DNA of 51,025 bases from Bacillota bacterium (GTDB lineage Bacteria; Bacillota; Clostridia; Lachnospirales; Lachnospiraceae). Shown here piece after piece: positions 16,620 to 26,057 of the stretch; within the stretch, counting starts at the first letter, position 1, and each line of letters begins with the position of its first letter. The position numbers and the translations under genes are program-made. The notes beneath the pieces were generated by a model that worked only from the letters and a program-made list of their open reading frames with translations, searched no databases and had not been told where the DNA came from. The stretch covers positions 1-51,025 of the forward strand of contig JAEZTJ010000064.1 of assembly GCA_023421505.1 (NCBI GenBank). Reading direction: 5' to 3'.

Positions 16620-18440
16620 TTAGTATTTTCCAAACTCCTTATCACTAAGAATAATTTTAGATTTCGAAGCAGCTTTATTAGGTACTTCTGGCTCCGGTTT
16701 ATTGCTCGTCTTCATATTTTCCAGCATCATAAGAACCTCTGGGCTGATTTCATTCAATTTATGATAATTACCGGTATTTTTCTTTAATTTATACCTACCT
16801 ACGGTTTCCTTCAGTAATGCTGCCTGGCTGGATAATTCCTCGCTTGCCGAAGCACTTTCCTCTGAGGTAGCTGAATTTGTCTGAACCACCTGTGAAACCT
16901 GTATAATACCCTGATTGATTTGTGTTATTCCGCTTGCCTGTTCACTTGAAGCTACTGCAATATCATTGACCAATACTGCTACCTTCTCAATTCCTGTTAC
17001 AATTCTATTTAGCGCTTGCGCTGTCTCATTGGCAATCTTTGTTCCACCTTCTGCCTTCTTTATAGAGCCTTCAATCATATCCGTAGTCTCTTTTGCGGCA
17101 TTTGCAGAACGTGCAGCCAGATTTCTTACCTCTTCTGCTACAACTGCAAAGCCCTTGCCATGCTGTCCTGCTCTTGCAGCTTCTACCGCAGCATTTAAGG
17201 CTAGTATATTTGTCTGGAAGGCAATATCATCGATTACTTTAATAACCTTAGATATATTGGAAGAGGATTCATAAATATCTTCCATAGCAGTAAGCATTTC
17301 CTTCATTTGATTATTGCCTATAACTGCATTCTGTTTTGCATTACCGGCAAGCTCATTTGCCTGATTAGCATGACTTGCATTCATCTCAGTCTGTGAGCTT
17401 ATTTCCTCCAACGAGGCTGTTAACTCCTCAACAGAGCTTGCCTGCTCCGTAGCGCCCTGTGATAAAGCCATACTAGATTCGGAAACTTGTTTAGCTCCTA
17501 CCGCAACCTGCTCGGAAGCCAGAGCAATACTGGAAAGAATCTCATTATTATTTTGAACCATTTCAGACAACTTCTTGCCTAATAAATCATTCTCTGACCG
17601 AACGCTTACTTCTACCGTAAGATCTCCGTCTGCAATTCTTTCTACTGCTAATGCCTGTCCTCTGATATTATCAATCATTTTATTAAAGGATTTTGCAAGA
17701 CTTCCTATTTCATCCATACTATTTAAATCTACATTTACATTAACATCACCTAATGCAAGCTTATCAGCAGCATATACCATCTTATTGATTGGCTTACTTA
17801 TAATGCTGGATACAAAAAGTCCCAAAATTATAGCTATAGTAATACCAGCTATAATAACTCCAATCATTATTATTGTTTGTTTCTGAAAATTCTCTCCATT
17901 TGTTTTTATTGTATGATCGGCACTTTCCTCATTATATTTTACTAATTCCTTAATACTTTTATCAACGGCATCTCGTACGGCTACGACATCATCCATTTCT
18001 TCTAATGCCTGGTCATACTGTTGATTCTTTATTAATTCTAGATTATTATTTCGTAATTCCCGGTAAGCTAACAGATTATCTTTTAGTTTATTAAAAAGTG
18101 TGCTGTCTTTGTCATCATTAATATTCTTCTCATACTCATCCATTATTTTATTGTCTTCTTCAACAAGCCTTAAGATCTCCTCATATCTGCTCTGAAAGGT
18201 ATCAGGATTTTTCTCATAAGCTACTAGTAAGTGATTGATATGTATTTCTAACAGTGCCACATCTATTTTACTGATATTCTGTGATGGTATAAAATTATTC
18301 GTATACATCTTTTTGCTGCTATCATTAATTGCCCGCATATAAGTAATACCCATTGTACCAATAACAGCTGTAAAAGCTACAACTACAAGAAAGCAGAGAA
18401 TAAGTTTCGTACGTATTTTTAAATCATTAAATTTTTTCAT
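16620..18440 (-). CDS. Methyl-accepting chemotaxis protein (4HB sensor)
   Basis: The 606-residue receptor has TM1 at about 13-33, a periplasmic-type four-helix-bundle domain (about 40-185, rich in charged coiled helices), TM2 at about 190-212, a HAMP linker (about 213-267) and a signalling coil whose tip contains DDIAFQTNILALNAAVEAAR near 430. There is no pentapeptide tether for CheR at the C-terminus. 4HB domains sense small ligands, but the ligand is unknown. AGGAGG lies before the ATG. It is next to cheW, so it is probably the cognate receptor of this array. Confidence 0.95.
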   Translation of the reverse strand: MKKFNDLKIRTKLILCFLVVVAFTAVIGTMGITYMRAINDSSKKMYTNNFIPSQNISKIDVALLEIHINHLLVAYEKNPDTFQSRYEEILRLVEEDNKIMDEYEKNINDDKDSTLFNKLKDNLLAYRELRNNNLELIKNQQYDQALEEMDDVVAVRDAVDKSIKELVKYNEESADHTIKTNGENFQKQTIIMIGVIIAGITIAIILGLFVSSIISKPINKMVYAADKLALGDVNVNVDLNSMDEIGSLAKSFNKMIDNIRGQALAVERIADGDLTVEVSVRSENDLLGKKLSEMVQNNNEILSSIALASEQVAVGAKQVSESSMALSQGATEQASSVEELTASLEEISSQTEMNASHANQANELAGNAKQNAVIGNNQMKEMLTAMEDIYESSSNISKVIKVIDDIAFQTNILALNAAVEAARAGQHGKGFAVVAEEVRNLAARSANAAKETTDMIEGSIKKAEGGTKIANETAQALNRIVTGIEKVAVLVNDIAVASSEQASGITQINQGIIQVSQVVQTNSATSEESASASEELSSQAALLKETVGRYKLKKNTGNYHKLNEISPEVLMMLENMKTSNKPEPEVPNKAASKSKIILSDKEFGKY

Positions 18441-18520
18441 TAGATGTCCTCCTTAATATGATATAATGATATAATAGCTTACTACACGAAATATCTTGCA
18501 TTTATTAATTCACGATACAA

Positions 18521-19012
18521 TTAGACCTCACTTAATACTTCGATTTCATTCTCTGAAAGCAATCTTTCACAATCAAGTAATAGTTTTACGGCCGTTCCCA
18601 CCTTACCAATTTTCTTTATATATCTGTTATTTGCTTCTTTATTGACCTGTGGCGGTTCAACAATGTCCTGCTCCGGAATCGTCAATACTTCAGCAACGCT
18701 ATCAACAATTAATCCGATAGAAAGATTAGAGATATCCACCACGATAACACAGGTCCTGTCATTGTATTCCTTTGCCACCTTTTTAAAACGCAGCCTGACA
18801 TCAATTACAGGGATTATCTTTCCTCTTAGATTAATGATTCCTTTTACATACTCCGGAAGCTCCGGAATTACCGTTATAGCCTGAAGACCTATGATTTCTG
18901 TTACATATTTGATCTCAATACCATAACATTCACTTTCTAAAATAAAAGTTAGATATCTGTCCTTTTGTGTATCCTCTTCTAGTTCTACTCCGCTTTCCAA
19001 AATATCGGTCAC
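18521..19012 (-). CDS. cheW: Chemotaxis coupling protein CheW
   Basis: CheW links receptors to CheA. The CheW fold starts at about YLTFILESECYGIEIKYV and includes GIINLRGKIIPVIDVR. The start is placed at GTG 19012, giving 163 residues, because AAAGGAGG ends 8 nt before it. The longer ATG frame from 19072 (183 residues) has only a weak site, and its first 20 residues would be extra. It is the first gene of the che cluster in reading direction. The leader above it (to 19248) shows no clear promoter. Confidence 0.88.
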   Translation of the reverse strand: MTDILESGVELEEDTQKDRYLTFILESECYGIEIKYVTEIIGLQAITVIPELPEYVKGIINLRGKIIPVIDVRLRFKKVAKEYNDRTCVIVVDISNLSIGLIVDSVAEVLTIPEQDIVEPPQVNKEANNRYIKKIGKVGTAVKLLLDCERLLSENEIEVLSEV

Positions 19013-19248
19013 TCTTATCTCCTCCTTTTGTATTTTTTCTATTATCTTACTGTCCAAAATATCCAAATTCATTATCTTTAAAATATATTGTTAAAGCCTT
19101 AATTCGTACATACCATTTATTTACTTGCTAGAGAGTAAACACTTACATCTATACATTCATTATACCAAATTGTCCATTTTTGTCAATAAATGTCCTTTTC
19201 TGTTTAAATTAATGCTAAATATGCACAAATATTTCAGCATAAAAAATA

Positions 19249-19277
19249 CTCAGAATAAATATTGCATTTATTCTGAG
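19249..19277 (-). terminator. Terminator of hisS
   Basis: CTCAGAATAAAT-attgc-ATTTATTCTGAG is a perfect 12-bp stem. On the minus strand it is followed by a run of six T. It lies 25 bp past the hisS stop. Confidence 0.88.
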
Positions 19278-19301
19278 CATTTTACATAGAATAATTAAAA
19301 T

Positions 19302-20546
19302 TTATATAAATATTTCGGTGATTTTATCCAAAGCTACCTCGGTCTGTTCACCGGTTTCCATATTCTTAACATGAGCCCTATTACTATTTATTTCATCCGC
19401 ACCAATGATTACTGTATTCCTTGCATTAATCTTATTTGCATATTTCATCTGGGCTTTTACGCTGCGATCCATGTAATCGGTTTCAACAATCACTCCGACT
19501 TTTCGTAGCTGTTGTACCAGCTTGTAAGCAGAAGCCTTAGCTTCCTCACCAAGGATACCTACATATAATTCTACTGCCGGCTCCTCTTCAAGCTCCACAC
19601 CCTCTGCCGCCAGTTCATTAATAATTCGTTCTATACCAAAGCCAAAGCCTACTGCCGGAATATTCTGCTTCTCATCGATCTCATGAATGAGATTATCATA
19701 TCTTCCGCCGCCGCACAGTGTAAAGCCCTCTGCATTGACAAACTCAAAGACTGTCTTCGTATAATAATCCAAGCCTCTTACAATCCCTGTATCCACTTCA
19801 AAGGGAATTTCCAAATCCGAAAGAAGCTTTTTAAGCTCTTCAAAATGACTCTTACATTCCTCATCAAGATATTCAATCGTCCTTGGTGCATCTTTCACTA
19901 TCACTTTACAGGTCGGAACCTTACAATCAATGACACGCAGAGGGTTCTTAAGCATTCTTTCACGACAGGTTGGGCATAGCTTTTCCTCGTGTTCTCGCAA
20001 ATAAGCAAGTAAGGCATCATTATAGGTTTTACGGCAGTTTCCACAGCCGATGCTATTAATATGAAGCTTAACTCCCTTTACGCCCAGATCCTTGATAAAT
20101 TCGGTTAGTAATGTAATAAGTTCAATCTCCGCCAAAGGACTCGATGAGCCAAAAAATTCTATTCCAAACTGATGATGCTGACGAAGGCGCCCACTTTGGG
20201 GATTTTCATAACGAAAAGCCTGCGTAAAATAAAAAAGCTTAGTAGGCTGACTTTCTGCATAAAGACTGTTTTCTAGATATGCACGGGCTATTCCTGCCGT
20301 ACCCTCAGGCTTTAATGTTATACTTCTATTTCCCTTATCATCAAAGGTATACATTTCCTTTTGAACAACATCCGTAGTTTCGCCCACACCTCTTTGAAAT
20401 AATATTGTATGTTCAAATGCAGGCGTAATAATTTCCTTCATATTATATGTCTTACATATTTTTCTTGCCTTCGCCTCAATAATAGTACGTTTATGCATAT
20501 TGGAACCGTACCAGTCCTGCGTTCCTTTCGGTCTTTGTGTAATCAT
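19302..20546 (-). CDS. hisS: Histidyl-tRNA synthetase
   Basis: The 414-residue class II synthetase charges tRNA-His. Visible are motif 2 (FRYENPQSGRLRQHHQFG near residue 110), the histidine-specific VRGLDYYTKTVFEF near 255 and motif 3 (AVGFGFGIERI near 305), then the anticodon-binding domain. An insert with several cysteine pairs (CGNC, CPTC) at about 165-215 is typical of the Clostridial type. The ATG at 20546 is used because GGAGG lies 7 nt upstream; a start at 20582 has no site. No T-box is seen upstream. hisS follows hemZ by 72 bp. Confidence 0.96.
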   Translation of the reverse strand: MITQRPKGTQDWYGSNMHKRTIIEAKARKICKTYNMKEIITPAFEHTILFQRGVGETTDVVQKEMYTFDDKGNRSITLKPEGTAGIARAYLENSLYAESQPTKLFYFTQAFRYENPQSGRLRQHHQFGIEFFGSSSPLAEIELITLLTEFIKDLGVKGVKLHINSIGCGNCRKTYNDALLAYLREHEEKLCPTCRERMLKNPLRVIDCKVPTCKVIVKDAPRTIEYLDEECKSHFEELKKLLSDLEIPFEVDTGIVRGLDYYTKTVFEFVNAEGFTLCGGGRYDNLIHEIDEKQNIPAVGFGFGIERIINELAAEGVELEEEPAVELYVGILGEEAKASAYKLVQQLRKVGVIVETDYMDRSVKAQMKYANKINARNTVIIGADEINSNRAHVKNMETGEQTEVALDKITEIFI

Positions 20547-20618
20547 TTTCGTCCTCCGTTCTACTTTTATTGTCCTATTCAATTTATATCATCTCAAGAA
20601 AATACTCAGAGCCCTCAT

Positions 20619-22163
20619 TCATAGCTGTGGATTCATCTCAAGAAATATCCGTTTTCTTGATAGCATCTCATCTATTCTATCGATATAGTCAGTAACGCTT
20701 TTCACATTATCCACCCGCTCTATGCGGTTCTCTTTATGAAATACGAATTTTGACATGCCTCCTGCACCAAGTGCAAGGATTGTCTGTTTTTCCTCCATAA
20801 TAAGTATATTATAAAGTCCTTCCTTACCATACCTTGCATAACCTATATTTTCAAGATTATCTGCCATATTCTTCTGTCTGTAGAGATAATATGGCAGATA
20901 CTTGTTTTCTTTTGCATATTCTATTGTAGCTTCCAGCATCTTCGTAACCCCTGATGCACTGATCGCTACATAGTCTTCCTTCTGCGTATTTAATCTTGCA
21001 GCACGCTTTAGGGCTAGCGTATGCACAGTCAGGCTTTCAGGATTTAATTCATGAAGCTGCTTTAGCGTATCTGATAAATCCTCTGGATTTTCTCCCGGTA
21101 ATCCGATGATAATATCCATATTGATATTCTCATGGCCCACTTTGCGGGCTAGTAAAAAAGCACTTACCACCTCTTCCACGGTATGCTTTCTTCCAATTAA
21201 ATCAAGCGTTTTCTGCTGCATGCTTTGCGGATTAATAGAGATACGGTCAACTCCCCACTTTTTCAGTATAATCAGCTTTTCTTCGGCTATACTGTCAGGT
21301 CTGCCAGCCTCAACACAAAATTCCTTTACATGAGTAAAATCAAAGCTTTCTCTGATTAAGCCAAGTATACGGTCAAGCTGCTTAGCAGTCAGGGTTGTGG
21401 GAGTCCCTCCGCCAAAATATACCGTAGTTAATCTTTTATTCGGAAAACAGGTCGCTGCAAATTTTATTTCCTTTTCGAGGGCTATCAAATACTCCTCCAC
21501 AATATCCTTATACTTTGTTATCGAATAGGATGGAAAAGAGCAATATAGACAAGTCGTAGGGCAGAAGGGAATTCCTACATAGAGACTATAGCCGTTCTTA
21601 TAATCAAGCTTATCAAGAAGTTCCATTTCCCTTCCTGCAATATGAATACTCATATCAATTTTAGCCTCGGAACAGTAATATTCTGTTTTCATCCTGTCAT
21701 AAATTCCTGCTCTATTTTCACCCTGCTCTAATAGCTCATAAACCAGCTTGGTAGGTCTTATTCCGGTTAAAATCCCCCAGGGAAGCTCTTTATTTGTGAC
21801 TGTGGAAAGAATTCCATAAAGGAATCTCTTCATAGAATTCTTATATTGTGACTTTGATAAATCAGATTTCAGTTCGGTACTTTCACTGATTGAGATTCCT
21901 TCTCCTACAAAGGAGATATGAAGGCATTCCTCAGTAAAACTAATATGAAGCGTCCTATCAGATGCTTTAGATTTATCTTCAACTAAGTTATTCCTACTAT
22001 CTAGTGGTGCTTTATGAATCTGTTCTTCCTCTATATCAGATTGATTAACCGGGGCTGTAATAATCTTTATCTCTACCTCAGGATAAAAAGCCTTTATCAA
22101 AGGATAGATATCATTTTCATAACCCGTTCTATTAATAAATACTTTTATCATTATTATTCTCAT
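20619..22163 (-). CDS. hemZ: Radical SAM coproporphyrinogen dehydrogenase-like protein HemZ
   Basis: The 514-residue protein has an N-terminal extension (about 1-165) and a radical SAM core with CPTTCLYC (CxxxCxxC) near residue 203, YFGGGTPTTL near 250 and a HemN-like C-terminal part. The family is annotated as oxygen-independent coproporphyrinogen III oxidase-like. In anaerobes without a haem pathway its true role (haem handling or another radical reaction) is open. The ATG at 22163 has only a weak site, and the in-frame ATG at 22151 is equally possible. It is 24 bp from the MBL gene in the relA-hisS series. Confidence 0.9.
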   Translation of the reverse strand: MRIIMIKVFINRTGYENDIYPLIKAFYPEVEIKIITAPVNQSDIEEEQIHKAPLDSRNNLVEDKSKASDRTLHISFTEECLHISFVGEGISISESTELKSDLSKSQYKNSMKRFLYGILSTVTNKELPWGILTGIRPTKLVYELLEQGENRAGIYDRMKTEYYCSEAKIDMSIHIAGREMELLDKLDYKNGYSLYVGIPFCPTTCLYCSFPSYSITKYKDIVEEYLIALEKEIKFAATCFPNKRLTTVYFGGGTPTTLTAKQLDRILGLIRESFDFTHVKEFCVEAGRPDSIAEEKLIILKKWGVDRISINPQSMQQKTLDLIGRKHTVEEVVSAFLLARKVGHENINMDIIIGLPGENPEDLSDTLKQLHELNPESLTVHTLALKRAARLNTQKEDYVAISASGVTKMLEATIEYAKENKYLPYYLYRQKNMADNLENIGYARYGKEGLYNILIMEEKQTILALGAGGMSKFVFHKENRIERVDNVKSVTDYIDRIDEMLSRKRIFLEMNPQL

Positions 22164-22187
22164 TTCTTCGCTGCTTAATGACTCGCT

Positions 22188-22835
22188 TTAGAGACCAGGT
22201 ACATGGGACAGATATCTATTATTGTCCCTCTCATATCCAATCGTTGTTGCTTCCCCATGCCCCGGATACACCTTAACTGTATCCTCAAGTATCATTAGTT
22301 TGCTTAGTATTGCTTCAACCAGCTGACTGCCATTACCTGTTGGAAGATCTGATCGTCCAATACTCTCACAAAATAACGTATCTCCGCTGATTAATATACC
22401 GTGACCAGGAAAATAATAGCAGACTCCTCCGGCTGTATGCCCCGGCGTATGAATTACCTTGATTTGAAATCCTGCAAGCTGTAAAATCTCTTGATCCTTT
22501 AACCAAATATCAGAAGTCAAGCTGCACTCCCTCCGAATATGGGAGGAGGAATTCAACTCCGGATCCTTTAAAAGCTGTTCTTCTGCTTCATGTGCATAGA
22601 TTTTTACATTGGTTACCTTCGCTAATGCTTCCACTGCCAATATATGGTCAAAATGACCATGCGTGAGAAGAATAGCTTTACACACGAGGTCATTTGCTTT
22701 TAAATATTGTTCTATTTTTTCAGCATCATCCGCAGGATCAATGACGATTGCTTCTTTTGTTTCTCCGTTACTGATAATATAACAGTTCGTCTGTATCATA
22801 CCAAGAACTAATATCTTCATTCTAAAAGCACTCAT
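22188..22835 (-). CDS. MBL-fold hydrolase (glyoxalase II-like)
   Basis: This 215-residue protein has the metallo-beta-lactamase metal motif THGHFDH near residue 60, a HTPGHTAGG histidine site near 130 and a terminal YPGHG. It is a small YqgX/GloB-like hydrolase that could cleave thioesters such as S-lactoylglutathione analogues. The partner thiol in Clostridia is uncertain. GAGG is 5 nt before the ATG at 22835. It sits between relA and hemZ, a common order in this group. Confidence 0.88.
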   Translation of the reverse strand: MSAFRMKILVLGMIQTNCYIISNGETKEAIVIDPADDAEKIEQYLKANDLVCKAILLTHGHFDHILAVEALAKVTNVKIYAHEAEEQLLKDPELNSSSHIRRECSLTSDIWLKDQEILQLAGFQIKVIHTPGHTAGGVCYYFPGHGILISGDTLFCESIGRSDLPTGNGSQLVEAILSKLMILEDTVKVYPGHGEATTIGYERDNNRYLSHVPGL

Positions 22836-22852
22836 CTTTACCTCATTTCTGC

Positions 22853-22865
22853 GCGGCTTTGCCGC
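22853..22865. other. Small hairpin between relA and the MBL gene
   Basis: GCGGC-TTT-GCCGC is a 5-bp GC stem with a 3-nt loop in the 38-bp gap. It is too short for a terminator. It resembles the other AAA/TTT triloop palindromes of this window. Confidence 0.35.
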
Positions 22866-22873
22866 ATGCTTAC

Positions 22874-25165
22874 TTATCCAGCCGTTCGCTCTATATCGAG
22901 AACACTTTCCACATTGCGGATTTTAGCAATGATCTCATTTAAGTGCTCCTTGCCTTTTATTTCAAAACCAATACTAATCGTTGCTGTACCTTGCTTACTG
23001 GTCCTTACATTCATTGAGGTTACATCTATTTTATTCTCAGTAAGCACCTTAGACAAATCCACTAGTACCCCGGAACGGTTATTCGCATAAATCTTTATCT
23101 CAGCACTGTATACCCCTTCAGAATTCTTGCCATCTGCCGATACATTCCATTCTGCATCAATTAACCGAACCCGATCCTCCTCCGGTAAATTGATCACATT
23201 GATACAATCGGTACGATGGATGGATACCCCTCTCCCTCTTGTTACGAAGCCGACAATTTCATCACCGGGCACAGGACTGCAGCATTTTGAAAAGCGGACT
23301 GCAACGTCATGAATTCCTTCTACCACAATACCGCTTTTAGACTTCTTCTGTGGTATCTTCTCCTTAATCTCTGAGATATTTTCAAGAACATTCTCATCCG
23401 TAATCTCTTTTTTATATTTCTTCTTATATTCTTCTAACAGCTTATTGACAATCTGTCCTTCCTTTAAGCCACCGTGTCCGACAGCTGCAAGTACAGAATC
23501 CCAATCTCTGAAACCATATTTACGCATTACTATGTTCGTAAATTCAGGCTTAATCAGATCGCTGATAACAATTGCCTTCGCCTTGCAGTAAGAAATTATG
23601 AGTTCCTTACCTTTGGTGATATTGTCCTCTTTTAATTCTGTTTTAAACCATTGGTTAATTTTATTTTTGGCTTGCGTACTCTTAACGATGGCGAGCCAGT
23701 CACGGCTAGGGCCCTTCGAGTTCTGTGAGGTCATCACCTCTATGCGGTCACCGTTTTGTATAACATAATCAATCGGAACCAGCTTGCCGTTAACCCTCGC
23801 ACCAATCATTTTATTGCCGACAGCACTATGAATACTGTAAGCAAAGTCTATCGGGTTGGAGCCAGCCGGCAGGGTTTTCACATCGCCAGTTGGAGTAAAC
23901 GCGTATACACTGTCAGAAAATAAATCAAAATCATTTTTAATTAGGCTCAAGAATTCCTTATTGTCGGACATATCCCTCTGCCATTCTAGTACTTGACGAA
24001 GCCAAGTTAGCTTCTCTTCCTCGGAATTGGCGGTTCCGCCCTTGCCATCCTGCCCCTCTTTGTATTTCCAATGAGCAGCAATACCATATTCTGCAGTTCT
24101 GTGCATGTCATAGGTACGAATCTGTATCTCAAAGGGTGATCCCTTCGGACCAATCAGAGTAGTATGAAGAGATTGGTACATATTTGGCTTCGGCATAGCG
24201 ATATAATCCTTGAAACGCCCCGGAATAGGCTTATACATCTCATGGATAACCCCTAGTGCGGCATAACAATCCTTTAAGGAATCAACAACAATACGAACTG
24301 CGAATAAATCATATATCTGATCCAGTGTTTTATTCTGGTTAACCATCTTTTTATAGATACTGAAAAAATGCTTTATCCTGCCATCAACCTTAGCCTCAAT
24401 CCCTGCATCCAGTATATGCTCTCTGACTTCACTGACAATATCATCAATATAAGCCTGACGTTCACTTCTTTTGGTTGCAATTTTCTCAGCGAGATCCTTA
24501 TAGACCTCCGGTTCAAGATATTTTAAGGATAAATCATCCAATTCGATTTTAATCTTACTGATACCAAGTCTCTGAGCAATCGGAGCGTAGATTTCCATCG
24601 TTTCTCTGGCCTTCTCCTTTTGCTTATCAGGTACCATGTATTTTAAGGTACGCATATTATGAAGACGATCAGCAAGCTTAATCAATATGACACGGATATC
24701 CTTTGCCATTGCAAGAAACATCTTTCTTAAGTTCTCCGCCTGCAGCTCAACCTTATCCATATTCAACTGAGTAAGCTTTGTTACCCCATCCACTAATAAT
24801 GCGATTTCTTCAGAAAACATTTCAGAAATCTGCTCCGTAGTCAGCACCGTATCCTCTACTACATCATGGAGTATACCTGCTATGATACTCTCTTTATCAA
24901 GTTCCAGTTCTGCAAGTATATTTGCTACGCATAGCGGATGAATGATATAAGGCTCACCGGATTTTCTTCTTTGATCCTTATGTGCATTATCAGCGATTTG
25001 GTATGCTTTTTCGACCATGGAGATATCTGCGGAAGGATGGTAGCCTCTGATCTTGTCAATTAATTCCCTATAGAGAATCTCAGGCTCGGTAAAATCAGCC
25101 GGCACACTCGTAGCAGGCGTTATAATATCTATATCGCTTACTAGCAAATCTCTCTTATCTTCCAT
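22874..25165 (-). CDS. relA: Bifunctional (p)ppGpp synthetase/hydrolase (RelA/SpoT)
   Basis: The 763-residue long RSH protein makes and degrades (p)ppGpp during starvation. Domain order is an HD hydrolase (AGILHDVVEDT near residue 95), a synthetase (GRFKDYIAMPKPNMYQSLHT near 310), TGS (VYAFTPTGDVKTLPAG near 400), a helical/RIS region with conserved CCSPVPGD near 620, and a C-terminal ACT domain. Both enzymatic halves look intact. The ATG at 25165 is preferred over 25183 because GGGTGG lies before it. It follows apt by 111 bp. Confidence 0.96.
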   Translation of the reverse strand: MEDKRDLLVSDIDIITPATSVPADFTEPEILYRELIDKIRGYHPSADISMVEKAYQIADNAHKDQRRKSGEPYIIHPLCVANILAELELDKESIIAGILHDVVEDTVLTTEQISEMFSEEIALLVDGVTKLTQLNMDKVELQAENLRKMFLAMAKDIRVILIKLADRLHNMRTLKYMVPDKQKEKARETMEIYAPIAQRLGISKIKIELDDLSLKYLEPEVYKDLAEKIATKRSERQAYIDDIVSEVREHILDAGIEAKVDGRIKHFFSIYKKMVNQNKTLDQIYDLFAVRIVVDSLKDCYAALGVIHEMYKPIPGRFKDYIAMPKPNMYQSLHTTLIGPKGSPFEIQIRTYDMHRTAEYGIAAHWKYKEGQDGKGGTANSEEEKLTWLRQVLEWQRDMSDNKEFLSLIKNDFDLFSDSVYAFTPTGDVKTLPAGSNPIDFAYSIHSAVGNKMIGARVNGKLVPIDYVIQNGDRIEVMTSQNSKGPSRDWLAIVKSTQAKNKINQWFKTELKEDNITKGKELIISYCKAKAIVISDLIKPEFTNIVMRKYGFRDWDSVLAAVGHGGLKEGQIVNKLLEEYKKKYKKEITDENVLENISEIKEKIPQKKSKSGIVVEGIHDVAVRFSKCCSPVPGDEIVGFVTRGRGVSIHRTDCINVINLPEEDRVRLIDAEWNVSADGKNSEGVYSAEIKIYANNRSGVLVDLSKVLTENKIDVTSMNVRTSKQGTATISIGFEIKGKEHLNEIIAKIRNVESVLDIERTAG

Positions 25166-25276
25166 GATACCACCACCCTTCATTTATAGCCATGTCAAGT
25201 ATTAATACATATTAATCTGTAATCAATTGTCAAAAGGCGAAATACGAACTAATACGAATGTAATTCGAACTATAAT

Positions 25277-25801
25277 TTATTTGCCTTCGTATTGGATCAC
25301 TGCATCTACATCATATCCCGTAAGCTTATCTCTGCCTTGTAAACCTTTCAACTCCATAAGGAAAATAATCTTAATCACTTCGCCGCCAAGCATCTCAATC
25401 AGCTTGGTAATTGCTTCTATCGTTCCACCAGTTGCGATTAAATCATCCACTATCACAATTTTTTGTCCCGGTTTTATCGCATCCTTATGCATTTCGATTG
25501 TCGCCTTGCCATATTCTAAATCATACTCCATAGAAATTGTTTCACAGGGCAGCTTTCCTTTTTTTCGGATAGGTACAAAAGCTTTGTTTAAGTTATAAGC
25601 AATCGGTACTCCGAATATAAAACCTCGTGATTCAGGCCCAACAATCACATCAAAGTCCAAACCGTTTAACAGCTCCTGCATCTGGTCAATCGCTAATTTT
25701 AATCCATCCTTATCCTGTAACACACTAGTCACATCGCGGAAGACAATTCCCGGTTCGGGAAAATCCTGAATACTTCTTACATAACTCTCTAATTGCTTCA
25801 T
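25277..25801 (-). CDS. apt: Adenine phosphoribosyltransferase
   Basis: The 174-residue enzyme converts adenine and PRPP to AMP. The PRPP loop VIVDDLIATGGTIEA is near residue 122, and GPESRGFIFG near 55 binds the base side. The start has an AGAAAGG site. Position next to relA is the usual Firmicutes order. Length is normal. Confidence 0.96.
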   Translation of the reverse strand: MKQLESYVRSIQDFPEPGIVFRDVTSVLQDKDGLKLAIDQMQELLNGLDFDVIVGPESRGFIFGVPIAYNLNKAFVPIRKKGKLPCETISMEYDLEYGKATIEMHKDAIKPGQKIVIVDDLIATGGTIEAITKLIEMLGGEVIKIIFLMELKGLQGRDKLTGYDVDAVIQYEGK

Positions 25802-26057
25802 AACAAAACCATGCCTTTCTCAATTAATCATTCCTATTCATTATTAAACAAGCTTCCGCCTGCTAATTCATCCTAAAAATAATCTGCAAATTATTGTATA
25901 TCATCATTACTATTAGGTATAACATAATTCTCCATACCGCTAAAAACCTTTTAGATGCTAATTATATCACTATACTTTATATTTCGTAAAGAATATTTCT
26001 CCAAAGCTTTTCAAAAATTGCTTTTATGTGACATATTCGATAAGTAATCTCCATATT

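Noticed and set aside
16915..17274. Plus-strand frame of 119 codons
   Set aside because: It is antisense to the conserved signalling tip of the chemoreceptor and is low complexity.
20547..20618. T-box leader for hisS
   Set aside because: The gap is too short and has no AGGGTGG-type T-box motif.
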